Below, piece by piece: positions 16,309-17,830 of a stretch of 17,830 nucleotides of DNA. The stretch is from NCBI GenBank assembly GCA_900554835.1, contig USJD01000063.1, positions 1 through 17,830 on the forward strand, written 5' to 3'. The position numbers and the translations under genes were made by a program. This DNA is from an uncultured Prevotella sp. (GTDB taxonomy: Bacteria > Bacteroidota > Bacteroidia > Bacteroidales > Bacteroidaceae). The notes beneath the pieces are model-generated. The model worked only from the letters and a program-made list of their open reading frames with translations. It was not told the origin of the DNA and made no database searches. Numbering within the stretch: the stretch's first letter is position 1; the number at the start of each line of letters is the position of its first letter.

Positions 16309-17830
16309 ATGAAACTATATCAGTATATTATAATAGGTGTAGCAGCCCTGAGTCTCACAGCTTGTGATGATTTCCTCACGGTTACACCAAAGAACACGGA
16401 GACCACTGACAACTTCTACCAGACTGAAGCGCAGATGGACCAGGCACTCACCGGTCTTTACGGCACGCTGAAGCCTGTGCCGAAGTATCTCTTCGCCATG
16501 AGCGAACTCCGTTCAGACAATACCTGGGTGCTCACCGACAGCAAGCAGAACGACTATGCCGACGTAGCCACCTTCAATGCCAACGGTCTTCTTACCGACA
16601 ACCTCGTGTCAGGATGCTGGAGCGACTACTTTAAGATTGTATCAGCCGCCAACACTTTCCTCGACAAGATAGATGCACTCGACTTCAACGACCTGAAGGT
16701 GAAGAAGCAGTATAAGGCAGAGGCACGCTGCATCAGAGCCCTGGCTTATTTCGACCTGGTAAGATTCTTTGGCAGAGTTCCTGCTCCTACACATATTCTC
16801 ACCACCAACCAATCGTTTGAGTTGGGACAGAGCGAGGCGGTGGATGTGTATAACAACATCATTGTGCCCGACTTGCAATATGCAGTAGAAAACCTCGCAG
16901 AGACAGCTTCCGACTATCAAGGAAAGGCACACAACGAGCGCCTTACCCAGGTGGCAGCCAAGGGATTCCTGGGCAAGGTATATCTCACCATGGCAGGCTT
17001 CCCACTCAACGACGCCGCCAAGAAAGCAGAGGCACAGCAACTCTTCAAGGAGGTAATCGATTATGCCACAGCCAAGAACAAGTATTGGATGGCAGACATG
17101 GATGCCTGGAACCAGAGCTGGCTGCACGAGAACGACAACAAGTACGCCATCTTCGAGATTCAGTATATCGCTGAAGCAGGACAGGGCAATCCAATGGTTA
17201 CACTCACCGTGCCTAGCAATCCAGGCACAGACTGGTGCGGCAACAACCTCGTAACAGGTACCCATGTGTATATCGAGCGAGGACTCCAGCGCCACTTCAT
17301 CGCCAAGGACGAAATTACGGGAGAATATATTGACAAACGTGCCGACGGAACCCTCAACCTCAAGGAGACCGTGGACGAGGATGGTAACATCGTAACCAGC
17401 GAAGGAAATACGTTCTATACAAAGTATTTCGAGAGCAAGGTGAAGCGCGCCAAGTTTGGTATGTCGGATATGGATGCCACCATCGTTGATCGCACCTACT
17501 GGCCACAGAACTTCCAGCTGCTCCGCATCGAAGACATCATGTTGCTTTATGCTGAGTGCGTGGGTAACACCACCGAAGGCAGAGAGCTGGTGAACAAGAT
17601 TCGCCGACGTGCAGGACTTGCAGACCTGGATATCAACTTATCTGAAGAAGAATTCCAGAAAGCTGTGCAGGATGAACGTAGATACGAACTTGCCGAAGAA
17701 GGCGTAAGATGGTTTGACCTGGTTCGCCGAAACGAGTATGTAGATACCATCAAGCAGATGTTCATCGATGATGATGACACCGAGAATGGCACCTACAAGC
17801 AATACGCCAACCGTGTGAATGCCGACATGT
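16309..17830 (+). CDS. susD: SusD/RagB-family surface glycan-binding lipoprotein, 3' end cut by window
   Basis: The frame is open for 507 codons and runs off the window. The leader MKLYQYIIIGVAALSLTAC gives a lipobox LTAC with C19, followed by DDFLTVTP, the classic SusD start. The TPR-like helical core is visible: QALTGLYGTLKP (about 45-56), YKAEARCIRALAYFDLVRFFG (135-155), LTQVAAKGFLGKVYLTMAG (212-230). The late motif NFQLLRIEDIMLLYAECVG (401-419) and the closing DERRYELAEEGVRWFDLVRR (455-474) are both diagnostic. Family length is about 500-650 aa, so only a short tail is missing. SusD proteins bind the target glycan and act as a lid on SusC at the cell surface. It lies directly downstream of the SusC gene. 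Substrate is inferred from context. Confidence 0.96.
   Translation, partial: MKLYQYIIIGVAALSLTACDDFLTVTPKNTETTDNFYQTEAQMDQALTGLYGTLKPVPKYLFAMSELRSDNTWVLTDSKQNDYADVATFNANGLLTDNLVSGCWSDYFKIVSAANTFLDKIDALDFNDLKVKKQYKAEARCIRALAYFDLVRFFGRVPAPTHILTTNQSFELGQSEAVDVYNNIIVPDLQYAVENLAETASDYQGKAHNERLTQVAAKGFLGKVYLTMAGFPLNDAAKKAEAQQLFKEVIDYATAKNKYWMADMDAWNQSWLHENDNKYAIFEIQYIAEAGQGNPMVTLTVPSNPGTDWCGNNLVTGTHVYIERGLQRHFIAKDEITGEYIDKRADGTLNLKETVDEDGNIVTSEGNTFYTKYFESKVKRAKFGMSDMDATIVDRTYWPQNFQLLRIEDIMLLYAECVGNTTEGRELVNKIRRRAGLADLDINLSEEEFQKAVQDERRYELAEEGVRWFDLVRRNEYVDTIKQMFIDDDDTENGTYKQYANRVNADM

Noticed and set aside
1..17830. tRNA, rRNA, CRISPR arrays, insertion sequences, attachment sites
   Set aside because: No cloverleaf-like segments, regular short repeat-spacer arrays, transposase-like frames or flanking terminal repeats were noticed on reading.

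Overview
The window looks like chromosomal DNA of a gut or oral Bacteroidota, most likely Prevotella/Segatella. The support is a SusC/SusD pair, a hybrid two-component system (HTCS) regulator, TAnnTTTG-type -7 boxes, A-rich leaders without clear Shine-Dalgarno sites, and a secreted protein ending in the 'NLAGQ...KG...NGKK' tail common in Prevotella exoproteins. The genus call is inference. The core is a polysaccharide utilization locus (PUL) that probably targets pectin. Rhamnogalacturonan-I is favoured because a PL9 lyase and a CE12-type (rhamnogalacturonan acetylesterase-like) esterase are adjacent.

Left part (1-3870): a BlaI/MecI-family repressor runs leftward off the window. It is divergent from a secreted GH2-type glycosidase that carries extra C-terminal beta domains. 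The 341-base gap between them holds two identical-arm 15-bp palindromes (TACGAA-N3-TTCGTA), a 20-bp-period direct repeat, a 9-bp-arm dyad and the GH2 -7 box. This looks like a repressor-controlled divergent promoter separate from the HTCS circuit. A strong bidirectional hairpin terminator separates the GH2 gene from the convergent HTCS gene.

Middle (3871-7989): a complete HTCS on the minus strand, with periplasmic beta-propeller repeats, Y_Y_Y, one membrane span, HisKA, HATPase, receiver and AraC-type HTH. Its promoter is divergent from the structural genes.

Right part (8053-17830): plus-strand PUL genes, all reading the same way. The order is a secreted multi-domain protein of unknown function, the PL9 lyase, then a second promoter, the CE12-type esterase with an extra C-terminal module, a 23-residue-repeat LRR lipoprotein, SusC, and SusD (cut by the window end). 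The two promoters ahead of the unknown protein and of the esterase share three sequence blocks with identical spacing (TTTTCCAT-N5-TGCACAATA-N27-TAATTTTACAGCA). They are the best candidate HTCS operators in the window.

How the genes may work together (inference from family roles): the HTCS senses a pectin fragment in the periplasm and switches on both promoters. The LRR lipoprotein and SusD bind glycan at the surface, PL9 cleaves the backbone, the CE12 protein removes acetyl groups, SusC imports the oligosaccharides, and GH2 trims side-chain sugars. The most notable open points are the shared promoter architecture, a module shared by the unknown protein and the esterase, non-canonical catalytic positions in the esterase and in GH2, and a possible BlaI-type control of a glycosidase.
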